A stretch of DNA of 64,000 nucleotides from Delphinapterus leucas. Lineage: Eukaryota; Chordata; Mammalia; Artiodactyla; Monodontidae. Where the stretch lies: contig NW_022098001.1 of assembly GCF_002288925.2 (NCBI RefSeq), forward strand, positions 10,878,495-10,942,494. Direction: 5' to 3'. Within the stretch, counting starts at the first letter, position 1. Each line of letters opens with the position of its first letter. Of this stretch, positions 22,593 through 34,442 are shown one piece after another. The position numbers and the translations under genes were made by a program. A model generated the notes under the pieces. It did no database searches and was not told where the DNA came from. It worked only from the letters and a program-made list of their open reading frames with translations.

Positions 22593-25500
22593 ATGGCAAT
22601 AAGAACATACATATCGGTAAATGGATTAAATGCTCCAAACAAAAGACATAGACTGGCTGAATGGATACAAAAACAGGACCCATATATATGCTGTCTACAA
22701 GAAACCCACTTCAGATCTAGGGACACATACAGACTAAAAGTGAGGGGATGGAAAAAGGTATTCCACACAAATGGAAATCCAAGGAAAGCTTCAGTAGCAA
22801 TACTCATATCAGACAAAATAGACTTTAAAATAAAGACTGTTACAAGAGACAAAGAAGAGCACTACATAACAATCAAGGGATCAACCCAAGAAGAGGATAT
22901 AACAATTGTAAATATATATGCACACAACATAGGAGCACCTCAATATATAAGGCAAATGCTAACAGCAATAAAAAGAGAAATCAACAGTAACACAATAATA
23001 GTAGGGGACTTTAACACCCCACTTACATCAACAGATAGATCATCCAGACAGAAAATCAATAAGGAAACACAGGTCTTAAATGACACATTAGAGCAGATGG
23101 GCTTAATTGATATTTAGAGAGTATTCCATCTTAAAGCACCAGAATACACATTCTTTTCAAGTGAACACGAAACATTCTCCAGGCTAGATCACATGCTGGG
23201 CCATAAAGCAAGCCTCAGTAAATTTAAGAAAATTCAAATCATATCAAACATCTTTTCCAACCACAATGCTATGAGATTAGAAGAAAACTACAAGAAAAAA
23301 ACTGTAAAAAACACAAAAACGTGGGGGCTAAACAATATGCTACTAAACAACCAATGGATCACTGAAGAAACCAAAGAGAAAATTCAAAAATATCTAGAGA
23401 CAAATGACAATGAAAACATGATGATCCAAAACCTATGGGATGTAGCAAAAGCAGTTTTAAGAGGGAAGTTTATAGCAATACAATCTTACCTCAGGAAACA
23501 AGAAGGATCTCAAATAAACAAACTGACCTTACCCCTAAAGCAACTAGAGAAAGAAGAACAAATAAAACCCAAAGTTAGTAGAAAGAAAGAAATCATAAAT
23601 ATCAGAGCAGAAATAAATGAAATAGAGATGAAGAAAACAATAGAAAAGATCGATGAAACTAAAAGCTGGCTCTCTGAAAAGATAAACAAAATTGATAAAC
23701 CTTTATCCAGATTCATCAAGAAAAACAGGAAGAGGGCTCAAATCAATAAAATTAGAAATGAAAAAATAGAAGTTAGAACTGACACTGCAGAAATATAAGG
23801 GATCATAAGAGATTACTATGAGCAACTCTATGCCAATAAATTGGACAACCTAGAAGAAATGGACAAATTCCTAGTAAGGTACAATCTCTCAAGACTGAAC
23901 CAGGAAGAAATAGAAAATATGAACAGACCAATCACAAGTACTGAAATTGAACTGTGATTAAAAAATTCCCAACGAACCGAAGTCTAGGACGAGATGACTT
24001 CACAGGCAAATTCTATCAAACATTTAGAGATGAGTTAACACCTACCCTTCTGAAACTATTTCAAAAAATTGCAGAGGAAGGAACACTCCCAAACTCGTTC
24101 TATGAAGCCATCATCACCCTGATACCCAAACCAGCCAAAGATATCACACAAAGAAAAGAAAATTGCAGGCCAGTATCACTGATGAACATAGACATAAAAG
24201 TCCTCAACAAACTACTAGAAAACTGACTGCAATACATTAAAAGGATCATACACCATGATCAAGTGGGATTTATTCCAGGGATGCAAGTATTTTTCAATAT
24301 CTGCAAATCAATTAGTGTGACACACCACATCAACAAACTGAAGAATGAAAACCATATGATCATCTTGATAGATGCAGAAAAAGCTTTTGATAAAATTCAA
24401 CACCCAATTATGATAAAAACTCTCCAGAAAGTGGGCATAGAGGAAAACTACCTCAACATGATAAAGGCCATACACCACAAATCCACAGCAAACATCATTC
24501 TCGATGGTGAAAAACTGAAAGAATTTCCTGTAAGATCAGGAACAAGACAAGGTTGTCCACTCTCACCACTATTATTCAACATAGTTTTGGAAGTCCTAGC
24601 CATGGCAATTAGAGAAGAAAAAGAAATAAAAGGAATACAAGTTGGAAAAGAAGAAGTAAAACTGTTACTGTTTGCAGATGACATGATACTATACATAGAA
24701 AACCCTAAAGATGCTACCAAAAAACTACTAGAGCTCATCAATGAATCTGGTAAAAGTGCAGGATACAAAATTAATAGACAGAAACCTGTTGTATTGCTAC
24801 ACACTAACAATGAAAGATCAGAAAGAGAAATTAAGGAAATAATCCCATTTACCATCACATCAAAAAGAATTAAATACCTAGGAATAAACATACCTAAGGA
24901 GGCAAAAGACCTGTACTCCAAAAACTATGAGACACTGATGAAAGAAATCGAACATGACACAGATGGAAAGATATACCATGCTCTTGGATTAGGAGAATCA
25001 ATATTATCAAACTGACTATACTACCCAAAGCAATCTACAGAGTCAGTGCAATCCCTATCAAATTACCAATGGCATTTTTCACAGATCTAGAACAAAAAAT
25101 CTTAATCTCTGTATTGAAACACAAAAGACCCCTAATAGCCAAAGCAATCTTGAGAAGGAAAAACGGAGCTGGAGGAATCAGACTCCCTGACTTCAGACTA
25201 TCTGTAAAGCTACAGTAATCAAAAGAGTATGGTACTGGCACAAGGACAGACTTATAGATCAATGGAACAGGACAGAAAGCCCAGAAATAAACCCACACAC
25301 CTATGGTCAATTAATCTCTGACAAAGGAGGCAAGAATATAAAATGGGGGAAGGATAGTGTCTTCAATAAGTGGTGCTGAGAAAACTGGACAGTTAAACGT
25401 AAAAGAATTAAATTAGAACGTTCTCTAACACCATACACAAAATAAACTCAAAATGGATTAAAGAATTAATGGAAGACCAGATACTATAAAACTCTTAGAG

Positions 25501-26079
25501 GAAAACATAGGCAGGACAGTCTTTGACATAAATCGCAGGAATATCTTTTTGGATCTGCCTCCTAGAGTGATGCAAATAAAAACAAAAATAAACAAATGGG
25601 ACCTAATTAAACTTAAAAGCTTTTGTACAGCAAAGGAAACCATAAACAAAATGATAAGACAACCCACAGAATAGGAGAAAATATTTGCAAACAATGTGTC
25701 TGATAAAGGATTAATTGCCAAAATATACAAACAGCTCATGCAGCTCAATATCAAAAAACAAAACAAATCAAAACAAAACAAGAAAACAACAACCCAATTA
25801 AAAAAATTGGCCGAAGATCTAAATAGACATTTTTCCAAAGAAGACATACAGATGGCCAAAAAACACATGAAAAGATGTTCAACATCACTAATTGTTAGAA
25901 AAATGCAAATCAAAAGTACAATGAGGTATCACCTCACACCAATCAGAATGGCCATAATCAAAAAGTCTACAAACAATAAATGCTGGAGAGGGTGTGGTGA
26001 AAAGGGAACCCTTCTACACTGTTGGTGGGAATGTAAATTGGTACAGCCACTATGGAGAACAGTATGGAGGTTCCTTTAA
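22593..26079 (+). pseudogene. L1 ORF2 remnant (endonuclease-reverse transcriptase)
   Basis: L1 ORF2 encodes the endonuclease and reverse transcriptase for target-primed insertion. The endonuclease part (22593-23117) keeps QETHF, IYAHN and GDFN, core catalytic-site motifs. A stop then separates it from a 201-codon segment in the same frame (23193-23798), which begins near the endonuclease D/H end (NHNAM). The reverse-transcriptase part continues in another frame (23954-24226, 24263-25015) with the FADD active-site motif at 24671-24682. The C-terminal part (25696-26079) is in a third frame with the [18 protein letters not shown] cysteine motif. At least two net frameshifts and several stops make it dead. 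The start lacks about five codons compared with other copies. Confidence 0.92.
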
Positions 26080-26122
26080 AAACTAAAAATAGAGCTACCA
26101 TATGATCCTGCAATCCCACATC

Positions 26123-26604
26123 TGTCTGACTCCAAAGTCCTCAATCTTAAAGACGTTCACAAATTTCATCTGTGGCAATGGGAAGGCATGTAGGGGGCAA
26201 GCAAGAAAGTAGAGATGCCAGTTCAAATTCTGTTGCAATTGTTCAGGTGAGAGATCATGGTGGCATGACAGCAGAGGAGATGGCCAGAAAAAGGTAGATA
26301 TAGGCATCTTTAGGAATAAACAAGACTTACTGATGGGTTGACTTGCTGAAGGGTTTTGGCTTGAGCAACTAAGGGAATAATGGTGCCATTTTCTGAAACA
26401 GGAGGTTAGAGAAGAAACCCACTGGAGGGCAGGGAAAATCAAGGATCCTGTTCTGGCCTTGTTAGGATTTGATGCCTATTAGCCATGCAGGTGGAGCTTC
26501 CGCATATGGATATGCAGAGCTTCTATAAATGCATATGGATCTCAATGGTGAAGGTGGGATGGGAGATATAAGCATAGAATTAAAAAAAAAAAATAGACCC
26601 TCTC
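26123..26604. other. MIR end and old L2-like DNA
   Basis: 26123-26160 is the distal end of the MIR split by the L1. The stretch 26165-26480 resembles a reverse L2 coding relic ('ttttggcttgagcaactaag', 'aataatggtgccattttctg'), weakly. Confidence 0.45.
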
Positions 26605-26790
26605 TACAAGGTATGTGGCCTTGGGCTGCTTAGTTATTTAACTCCTCTCTGCTTTAGTATCCTAATCTACAAAATGAAAATAATATTAGAACCTATTTTA
26701 TAAGGTTGTTGGGAAAATTAAATACATGAATACATGTCAAGTTCTCGGAACAATGTTTAGTGAGTGCTAGCTATTAACATCATAAACGTC
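26605..26790 (+). repeat. MIR SINE
   Basis: Forward MIR 3' two thirds: 'gtggccttgggctgcttagt', 'atctacaaaatgaaaataat', 'ttataaggttgttgggaaaa' and 'gagtgctagctatta'. Confidence 0.75.
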
Positions 26791-26984
26791 ACCCTGATCC
26801 TTATATTTTAGCTGAGAAGACAAGTAAATGATCAAAAGATGTTACTTAAACAAGTTCTCACAGCTAGGAAATGTCTGACCTAGAATTTTAACACAGATTG
26901 ATGTAGGTTTTTTCCACTGAACCCTGGGGGGGCGTGTCCCTCCTCCTCCCCTCCCCACATGCATGTGTAATAAAACTGAATATG

Positions 26985-27175
26985 GACCAGGGGCAGGGGT
27001 GTGGGTAGAAGGGGGAATGGGGAGTTACTGCTTAGTGGATGCAGAGTTTTTGTTTCGCAAGATGAAAAAAGTTCTGGAGATGGACAGTGGTGATGGTTGC
27101 AAAACAATGTGAATGTACTTAATGCCACTGAGCTGTACGCCTAAAAGTGAGACAGGAGGGAAGGGGCACAACGTT
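26985..27175 (+). repeat. Old L1 (L1M-type) 3' end
   Basis: The typical string of an old L1 tail: 'tggggagttactgcttagtg', 'gttctggagatggacagtgg', 'gatggttgcaaaacaatgtg', 'cttaatgccactgagctgta'. Confidence 0.75.
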
Positions 27176-27183
27176 TAAAAGAA

Positions 27184-27733
27184 TGACATAGCCTTTCTGG
27201 ATATGACAAAAACTGGTTAGAACCAGTTAGGCCCAAGGTGGCAGGAGGTTTGACTTCCTGCAGACATTGGGCCCCATTATACACTCACTGCAATACATTA
27301 GCATGTGCTAAACGACACACCCACAGGTGCCAAGAGAGTTCAGAGGCCAACAGTAAAAGGCCAAAAAGTGGGCGGTGCCCCAATTCCTAGAAACTTCCCC
27401 AATTCCTGCCCCTTCCTGAAATAGTTGGAATAATCCTCCCACTCATTAGCCTATTTAATTACCCAGCCCATAAAAACTAACCACCCCATGTTTCTCGCCT
27501 TTTGAAACTGACCGCAGTCTGTCTGTGGAATGTGCATTTCTCTCAATAAATCTACTTCTTACCTATCACTTTGCCTCTTGCTTAATTCCTTCTGCTCTGA
27601 GACACAAAGAAACTGAGCTTCATTAAATCCTGAGACCAGGTGTGAGATTCTAATTAAAAGACAGTGGGTTCAATTCCCATCTGAGGTGCAACTGGGTTCG
27701 AGTCCCAATCTAATCTGAGTTGTGTGGCTTCAA
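27184..27733 (+). mobile_element. Solo LTR of an endogenous retrovirus (ERV1-like)
   Basis: It begins TGACATAGCC and has an LTR-like order. There is a CATAAAAAC box near 27470, which may be a TATA-type element, and an AATAAA at 27546 followed by 'tctacttcttacc'. A 3' part carries two phrases like 'gggttcgagtccca'. The likely end is TTCAACA at 27733, but an earlier end at 27606 (ACACA) would give a 5-bp flank match aagaa at 27179-27183 and 27607-27611. No internal viral gene sequence adjoins it. Family is by resemblance only. Confidence 0.6.
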
Positions 27734-28884
27734 CATGGTAAATTTTATGTTACACATATTTTACATAATATTAATTAATTCATTCAACTGAATATGGAAT
27801 CAATCTGCCTTTAAGACTGCCAGCCTAGGATCTTGGCAGAAACGGAAAGCCCCACATTTGCTCAGGGCTCTCAGAGCCTCCTGGCCACGGCCTCCCACGT
27901 GCACATCTGGATTCCTCCGCAGGACCCCACCATCCATCCATCTCTGCGTGGATGCTGAAGCAGCCTCCTGTCCTATCCCCTCAGCCCTCTTAGTTCTGTC
28001 GGGGCCCAGTGGAGAGGGTGTGATGCTGGCTGCTTCTGTACCTTCTGAGTCCTGCCTCCCAGGAACCTGGGCACATGTTCTTCACTCTGACGCCCCTCCT
28101 CATGCTGTAAGTCCTAGCTCAGACGTCATCTCTTTTCTGAAGCCAGAGAGGCGCCTTGCAGTACCCAACATCTCACGGTGTGCGGGCAAACAAGTTCCCC
28201 TCGGAAGTTCCGCTTCCAGTACCGGGACACACCCCACCAGCTTCATCAGCGTTCCAGCCAGTGAGCGGCAGGGCCCAGACAGTGCGCAGGCGCGTTTTGC
28301 TTAGCTAGCCATAAGGGAGAGACAGCTAAACGAAGGGCTCAGGTTCAGTTTTTGGTTTGTGCTGGAGGATCAGCAGTGAAACAGTGTCAAGACCGTTCCT
28401 CTGACCAGTAAGTACAAAGCGATCCATCCCAACCGCTGGCACAGCCGGTGCTCTCTGCTCTCAAGCCTGGCCATACGGGCGGTGTCAGTGGGTGCTACCA
28501 CAGAGGAATGAGGTGCCTGTGCATTGGTCCACGGTGACATTATTCCCCTGCAGACTGCTTCACGCATTAGTCATTCTCCGATGGGAATGTCTTGGCAGCC
28601 CTTCCTGGGTTCTGGAGCTCATTTAGAAACACACATCTCAGGGAGGCTGTCCCTTCCAACCTTGACGGTGGCACTGCCTGACCAGCATGTCACAGGTCTC
28701 CAGCCTGGGAGGCTTCGCTAAGGATGGCCGCACAATGAAACCCCTTTACGAAGGCCTCCAAACCCTCAGTTCAGTTATACAGCAGCTCAGTTAGACTCCC
28801 CAGGGACCTGCTATTTATCCAGCATCACTCCCAGTGAGAAGGCCTGAACCCCATAGTTTAGCTGGCCCCCTTCCCTGGCTTCAT
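27734..28884. other. Intergenic DNA with a small L2 piece
   Basis: 28010-28140 resembles the L2 phrase order ('cctcatgctgtaagtcctag', 'ctcagacgtcatctcttttc'). The rest, including the 148-codon frame at 27858-28304, has no recognised feature. Confidence 0.45.
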
Positions 28885-29130
28885 TTATGATTTGTTAGCA
28901 CTCGCTCCGTGCCAGACACTGTGTTGAGCACTGCAGACAAATATCCCCGCCCTCTGAGCTCCCTATGAGTGGGGTGACAGACGTCACCCAATAAATAAAA
29001 GTGACAAATCCCAATAAGAGCTCAGATGGAAAAGTACTGAATGCTGTGAGACATAAGGCAGAGACACTGGGTGGTAGAAAGGTCTCATTTAAATTGGGGC
29101 GAGTGCAGAGAAAGCCTCTCTATGGAAGTA
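28885..29130 (+). repeat. Ancient interspersed repeat, same type as 14325-14660
   Basis: 'agcactcgctccgtgccaga', 'cactgtgttgagcactgcag', 'cgccctctgagctccctatg' and 'agaaagcctctctatggaag' give the order of a common old repeat I do not name. Confidence 0.5.
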
Positions 29131-29218
29131 ACATCTAGTGGGAGCCCTGGAGCGCAGCTGTTGCCGCCTCTTTTCTCTTAAAGGGTAAGACTGCCCCCTG
29201 TCATTTCCCCCCCCATTC

Positions 29219-29335
29219 ACATAGGCACAAACACACCCACATACATACACACAGGCACATGGACACACAGACACACACACGAATTCAGAGACCCACGTGT
29301 GCACATAGACAGACATGCATACACATACACATGTG
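29219..29335. repeat. Imperfect CA-rich tract
   Basis: About 115 bp of interrupted CA dinucleotides, mostly alternating purine-pyrimidine. It produces the frames with VCVCMSVYVH-like text on the minus strand. Confidence 0.8.
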
Positions 29336-31117
29336 TACTCCTCTCTGTGCTGCTGAGGGGCCATGTGAGGTACCTTTTCACCCGATGGCACATGTGACAG
29401 TATTGGGGACCGGGGGCACATGGAGAAGTTATAGCCATACCACTCAGCACAGGGCTTGCCAAGGAGCTTGGCTCCCAGCGAAATGATGGCTCTCAGTTGA
29501 TTTAATTCTGATTCTTGGTACCCCTCCTGGCAATTTTTGCTGAGGCCGGCTCCCCAGTCTTTCTGGACATGTGACATCTGCACATTGCAGTTTCCAGGCA
29601 TCAAGCCCATCCCTGAAATCTCAGCACAAATGAGGCCCTGAACATCAGGACTCAGAGCGTCTTGCTAGTCCTAAACCTGTGACACACATTTACATATTCC
29701 CATGGGCGGAGGGAGCACAGGTAAAGGTGAGGGGCGGTGGGATAGTTTGGTTCGACTGGAATTTTATTTTTTACCTTTTTAACATGAGAGTGCTTTTTAA
29801 AAGATGGGGAGACTACTGAATCATCAGGGAGCTCATGTGTTAAAACTGGCAAATGTATTTAAACGCCTCAACTCTGGGCTCCTAGGTTCCAGGGTAGGGT
29901 GAAGGGCAGAGTGGAAGACAGCAGCTTCACCTGCTGTAGAGAAAGAACCCAGAATGACTTCTGGGGTTCCACTGGTTCCCAGCAGCACCTCATTCCAAAA
30001 GCAGTCCTCAAATCTCAAACCTGGGAGAGGCATAAGTAAAGCTTATGGGAAAACAATGGGAAAGCCCGGGGACACCCTTGGTTTTGTGCGTTGAGGTTTC
30101 CCTCCTCTCCTCCCACGTGTTCCACAAAAAAGAGCTGCAGGCTGCAACCCCGTGATGGTGACCTTTGTGATAACTGACCCTGAACGCGGTGGGTTACAAT
30201 TCAACTGTTCCCAGCAGAGTCGGCCCTGGCAGACCCAGACAATTTGCCAGAAAGATCGATACAAAGCTGACAGATCCGAAGTGACTCATCCCGGCTCTCC
30301 TCTTAGGAAATGGTTAGATGGGTGCCTGACTGATAACACCTCAGTTCTTTTCATAGTAGGTCTGAAAATAGCTCAGAAGCCTTTAAATGTCTGTAGGTGA
30401 TGATGAAAAGAGTTTTGAGTGGAGACCTCCTCACCGCCCATGAACCCCAATTCTGTTTCTACCATATTCCCCCAGTGTGCCTGCCTCACACCGTATCCCT
30501 GCATGTCAGGGACGACTCTGTGCTGGACACACCCACCAGCGTCTTTGGGAGACCAATATTCTAGGACTCAGGATTGGCCATCCCTGGACAGGTTGGGAGA
30601 CTGGTTGTCTAACACTCAGGCCCTTCGTGCTGTCAGCTTTTGTGTCCCTTGTTACAAATCTCTTATGTCTCTATCACCTGCCCCTGGTTGTCCCATTGAA
30701 AGGCAGCTCCTTCCTAAATGGGCCCTTTTCTCTGTCTAGAGCCTTAATGGGCCCATGCAGGTTTTTCACCTCCTTGGCTGTGACCCTTTATATGTATGGT
30801 GCTTATTTTGAACATAAGCAAGAGCAGTAGCCAGAGAAGTCCCAGTAGGTCTAAGATACAGGAAGGGGAAAGATGAGCCTGGTAGGGGGTTGCAGAAAAG
30901 GATGGATTGGAGGGGGATGGGCATGAGTCTGTTGGAAATTAACAAAACATGAGTTAACAAGGACTGAAGTGGGGCGGGAGCCTTTAGAATGTATACCAAG
31001 GGCCCAATGTGTGAGATCCTGTGAAGAAAGCACTGATAAAACCTGTTGTCCTAGTGGGTATGGGAATGACAGCGGGACAGTGAGAGGACTGTAAGGGGTA
31101 CCCCTGAGACCCTGAGC
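29336..31117. other. Intergenic DNA, nothing recognised
   Basis: No gene signature. Frames of 65-117 codons (for example 30419-30739 and 30477-30830) overlap each other and lack family features. Confidence 0.45.
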
Positions 31118-31315
31118 TGGTGTTTCTCCACGTGGGGTCTGAAAACCACTTGCATCAAAATCAGCTGGGAGCTTAAGAGTACCAATTCCTGGGGCCCACT
31201 CCTAAGAGTCTGATTTTGTAGATGGAGTGATGCCCAGGTATCTACAGCATTAAAAGCTCCCCAGATGATTCCAATGCACAATAAAGTGGCTGTAAAGTCT
31301 ACACTGCTGAAGGGC
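31118..31315 (+). repeat. MER5A-like hAT-Charlie relic
   Basis: The order matches MER5A: 'gtgtttctccacgtggggtc', 'cacttgcatcaaaatcagct', 'ctggggcccactcctaagag', 'cagatgattccaatgcac'. The end is worn. Confidence 0.75.
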
Positions 31316-32875
31316 TGGGAGCAATACCAGAGGAGTATTGCCCTCACCTCTAACATCGTGCTTGGCAATTAGTCAGCTGTCAAGAAGTGTTTTGCTATGG
31401 TGAGTGAATAACTAAATCAATGGAGAGGATTCACAGATGACTGAAATCTCAATGTGAGTGGCCCAGAGCACGGAGGGTCCATTGACAGATGTGAAGGAGA
31501 AGGCAGGAGGAAGAGGAAGCTCGGGGGTGACTACATGGGGTTAGACATGGTGACTTCCAAACACACACAGGTAACGTGCATGGGGGCTGGAAGTCAGGCA
31601 AGTTGACACGTGGGTCGTCTGCACACTAGTTGAGGCTACAGCTTACAGAACAGCAATTTGGGGGACAGGCATGATGAAGATCCAGTGGGGAAATGAGAGA
31701 GAGAGGCAGAGCCCGGAGAGCCAGCAATGCAGGGTCCAAAAATCAGAGAGGAGGGAGGGCAAAGGACCGAGAGGTTGGTCTATGGAGTCAAAGACTCTGG
31801 GGGAGCTGACGAGGGGCCGTGGCTTAGCGATTAGGAAAGCACCTGGCGGTCTTCAAGAGAGCAGTTTGGAAAGAGTGATAGGCACAGAAGCCGAGCACAG
31901 AGATAAAATAAGGAAGTGGATGAGGAGGAAAGCTGAGGCCATTAGTAGCGTTTACCCTCTGGGGTTTCCTCAGGCGAAAGGAAAGAGATAGGATGCCAGC
32001 TATAATAAGCCAGCAGAGAAAGGCAAGGCCTTGGACCTCATCATCCCTGTGGCTGCCCCTCGGATGCTGGTCTTCCGCAGGGAGCTTTTCTTTCTTCTGT
32101 TTCTCTCTGTGCACTTCCTGGGTAATCTCACCCATGGCCTCAACTTCCATCTCTCAGCTAAGAAGTCCCGTCCCAGGCTTTCCTCTGCCCTCTGCACACC
32201 TCCATCTGTGTGTCACCCAGGCAACACGACTCAACCTCGGGATGCACCCAAGTATTCCCTGCCTCTCTTGGTGGCACCGTCATCCACCCATCCGCCCAGA
32301 AGCCACCGCAGCCCTCCATCTCTCTTCCCCACAGCCAGTGGTTGGCGGAGTCCTGTGGGGTTGACCTCCTTGGCAATCCACTCTGCCCCTTCCTCTCCAG
32401 CTCCCTCCCTTCTTAGCTGGCAGTGACCTCAAGTAGGTCTCCTGGCCCCTCCCAAGCCTCCAAGCTGCTGCCAGAGTTCCATTCCGACAGGATTAACTGG
32501 TCAGGGTACCCCAACCCAGTGACAAAAGAATGACACCCAGGGTCTTTTGGTGGCTTTGCTGTGGACTGTTTTTACACCACACTGATTCACATGTGTCTCA
32601 CACATGCTGGCCCGGGGGCGGGTCTCTTCATCTTTGCTGGTGCGGGTCCCTGTGTGTGGAAGTTTCCTCCCTTTCCCTTCCCTCCATCTCTCTGTTCCAG
32701 ACCCCTACCACCACCTCTGTCTGGCCGACGTCTGGTCCTCTTTCTATTTGTAACCCAGAAGTCCCATCTTCAAGAGGAAATATTTGTGCCTCCTTTCCTT
32801 GTGTCCTCAATGCCCTCTTCATGCAAAAGGCTTTTAGTAGTTGTCCGTATCTCTATTCCACCAGATCGTGAACCC
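31316..32875. other. Intergenic DNA, mostly unassigned
   Basis: 31440-31990 is purine-rich and reads like an old reverse-oriented repeat ('ggcaggaggaagaggaagct'). 32000-32870 is C- and T-rich and may include L2 relics. Open frames of 100-130 codons overlap on both strands and look like chance. Confidence 0.4.
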
Positions 32876-32879
32876 CTTT

Positions 32880-32922
32880 GGTGGGGAGGGGAGGGGAGGG
32901 GAGGTGCCGGGGGGGCGGGTGA
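32880..32922 (+). repeat. G-rich tract with G-quadruplex potential
   Basis: Four consecutive GGGG runs separated by single A bases (32884-32902) are followed by a G7 run and GGG. This satisfies the simple four-run quadruplex rule with one-base loops. Confidence 0.85.
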
Positions 32923-34223
32923 GAGTTGACTCCAGCTATAGTTACCCCGCAGGAGGCCACCGTTGGGCTCAGAGCATGTCGTGTTGACTGGAAACAAAAT
33001 GAATTCAATGGAAGGCCTGAAAGAACTGTGTTAAACATAGCTTCTTGTCTCCCTAACTGATGGCTCTCTCCCTACTTTCCTCTCTGCCTTTTCTTTTATT
33101 CACTCTCTCCTTCTGTACCTTCATTTGTTTTTCCTTTTCCCTGGCTTCTTCCTATCCCTTCTTCCTTCTGCAGGACATGCACCAGCTGCTGGGCACTCCT
33201 GCCCTCTTTTCCTCCCCTGTTATATCTCCTTCCTCTCGACCACATCTTTGAGACCTTGTTTGTGCCTACGTTCTTCTGAAAGCATCAGCTTGTTACCTTC
33301 AGGCAAAGTCATCCGCTTTGGAGAATTTCGCCAGGAGGATGGTGATATTGACAAACTAGGTCACAGAAGGAGGAACACGCTTCCGGTTTTCAGATCTACA
33401 GTATTAACTGAATCTAACACCCAGATAAGGGCCTTGGGTAGAAACGTTGGTTAAAAGTTCTCCTAAAAATAAGAGAAAGTAATAACCATGTGAGCTCAGC
33501 ATTTAAGTCCTTCCTTCAAGGAGATGTTTGTGTTCTCCTTTTAAGATGCAAGGGATCCTGGCCCCCAAAATATCCCTGAACATCCACTTATAGCCCTGCT
33601 GGAGAAGACGCGCTGTGGCCCGCGTGGTGGGGCCACCGGGGCTGTGGGGACCGCGAGTGCCCTCTCCCCGTGCTGCACGTCATTCCCCTCCTCAGCCGCC
33701 ACGAGACGGGCGGCAGGTTGTTGCCACGCGCTTCTGAAGGTTACATGGAAGAGAGAACCCACAGATGCCACTGCCCCTCAGTTAGGACCAAGTGTGGGCT
33801 GTGGGTGCTCCACCTGTCCTTGTCCACTTAGGGGCCCTCGTGGGAATGGGTGAGGGATCTACAGGGCTTCACAGAGGGAGCAAACATAAATGGGCGAAGA
33901 GTTAGCCAAATGGAATCAATGGGATTTTCCTCTCTGATGCTTTTTAATAGCAGGAATTTGGATTAGGTGTCACTAGCCTAAAGCCCAAAGGAGACACGCA
34001 TTGATTATTTTAAACCTCTATTTCCCTGACACAGACACCAGCCCAAGCATGTCTCTGATATCGTTGTCCCTGAAACTGTCATCTGTTGTGGTTTGGCTTT
34101 TGAGGAGAGAGATGAAAGCAAATAGAAGGTTGTTGGTGAGCAGCCCCTCTGCTCCGCTTAAAAATAAGTGAAGGCTGTTGGGTTCTGCTCAAGGCTACAA
34201 GGGGCATGGTGGGGTGGAGGCAT
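32923..34223. other. Intergenic DNA, pyrimidine-rich at left
   Basis: 33060-33180 is C/T-rich on the + strand. 33590-33740 is a small CpG-containing patch (cgcgtggtggggccaccggg). No gene is supported. Confidence 0.4.
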
Positions 34224-34225
34224 GC

Positions 34226-34237
34226 AGAGGTTCTGTT
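34226..34237 (+). repeat. Displaced target-site duplication A, outer copy
   Basis: agaggttctgtt, two bases before the SINE T-run. Its exact reverse complement lies at 35021-35032, directly before the other SINE, and not at this SINE's own far side. Confidence 0.85.
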
Positions 34238-34239
34238 GC

Positions 34240-34442
34240 TTTTTTTTTTTGCGGTATGCGGGCCTCTCACTGTTGTGGCCTCTCCCGTTGCGGAGCACAG
34301 GCTCCGGACGCGCAGGCTCAGCGGCCATGGCTCACGGGCCCAGCCGCTCCGCGGCATGTGGGATCCCCCTGGACCGGGGCACGAACCCGTGTCCCCTGCA
34401 TCGGCAGGCGGACTCTCAACCACTGCGCCACCAGGGAAGCCC
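34240..34442 (-). mobile_element. CHR-2 type SINE (left partner of an inversion)
   Basis: Reverse CHR-2 from the T-run and 'gcggtatgcgggcctctca' to 'ccaccagggaagccc'. It lacks a normal duplication: the flanks are agaggttctgtt(gc) on the left and aaggctgggc on the right. Each flank instead matches, inverted, a flank of the SINE at 35033. Confidence 0.94.

Larger units (their letters stand above)
20342..26122 (+). mobile_element. LINE-1, 5'-complete but 3'-deleted
   Basis: A 5.8-kb L1. It opens with 'ggaggttggagactagatgg', has a 5' UTR of about 1 kb (20342-21340), a broken ORF1, a spacer with a CA repeat, and a broken ORF2. L1 sequence stops inside the ORF2 C-terminal region at about 26122 ('gatcctgcaatcccac'). 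The last part of ORF2, the 3' UTR and the A-tail are absent. Because there is no 3' end, no target-site duplication can be found. Many stops and shifts make it immobile. Confidence 0.93.

Noticed and set aside
29089..29610. 173-codon minus-strand frame with Cys/Val repeats
   Set aside because: The repeats come from the imperfect CA tract at 29219-29335.
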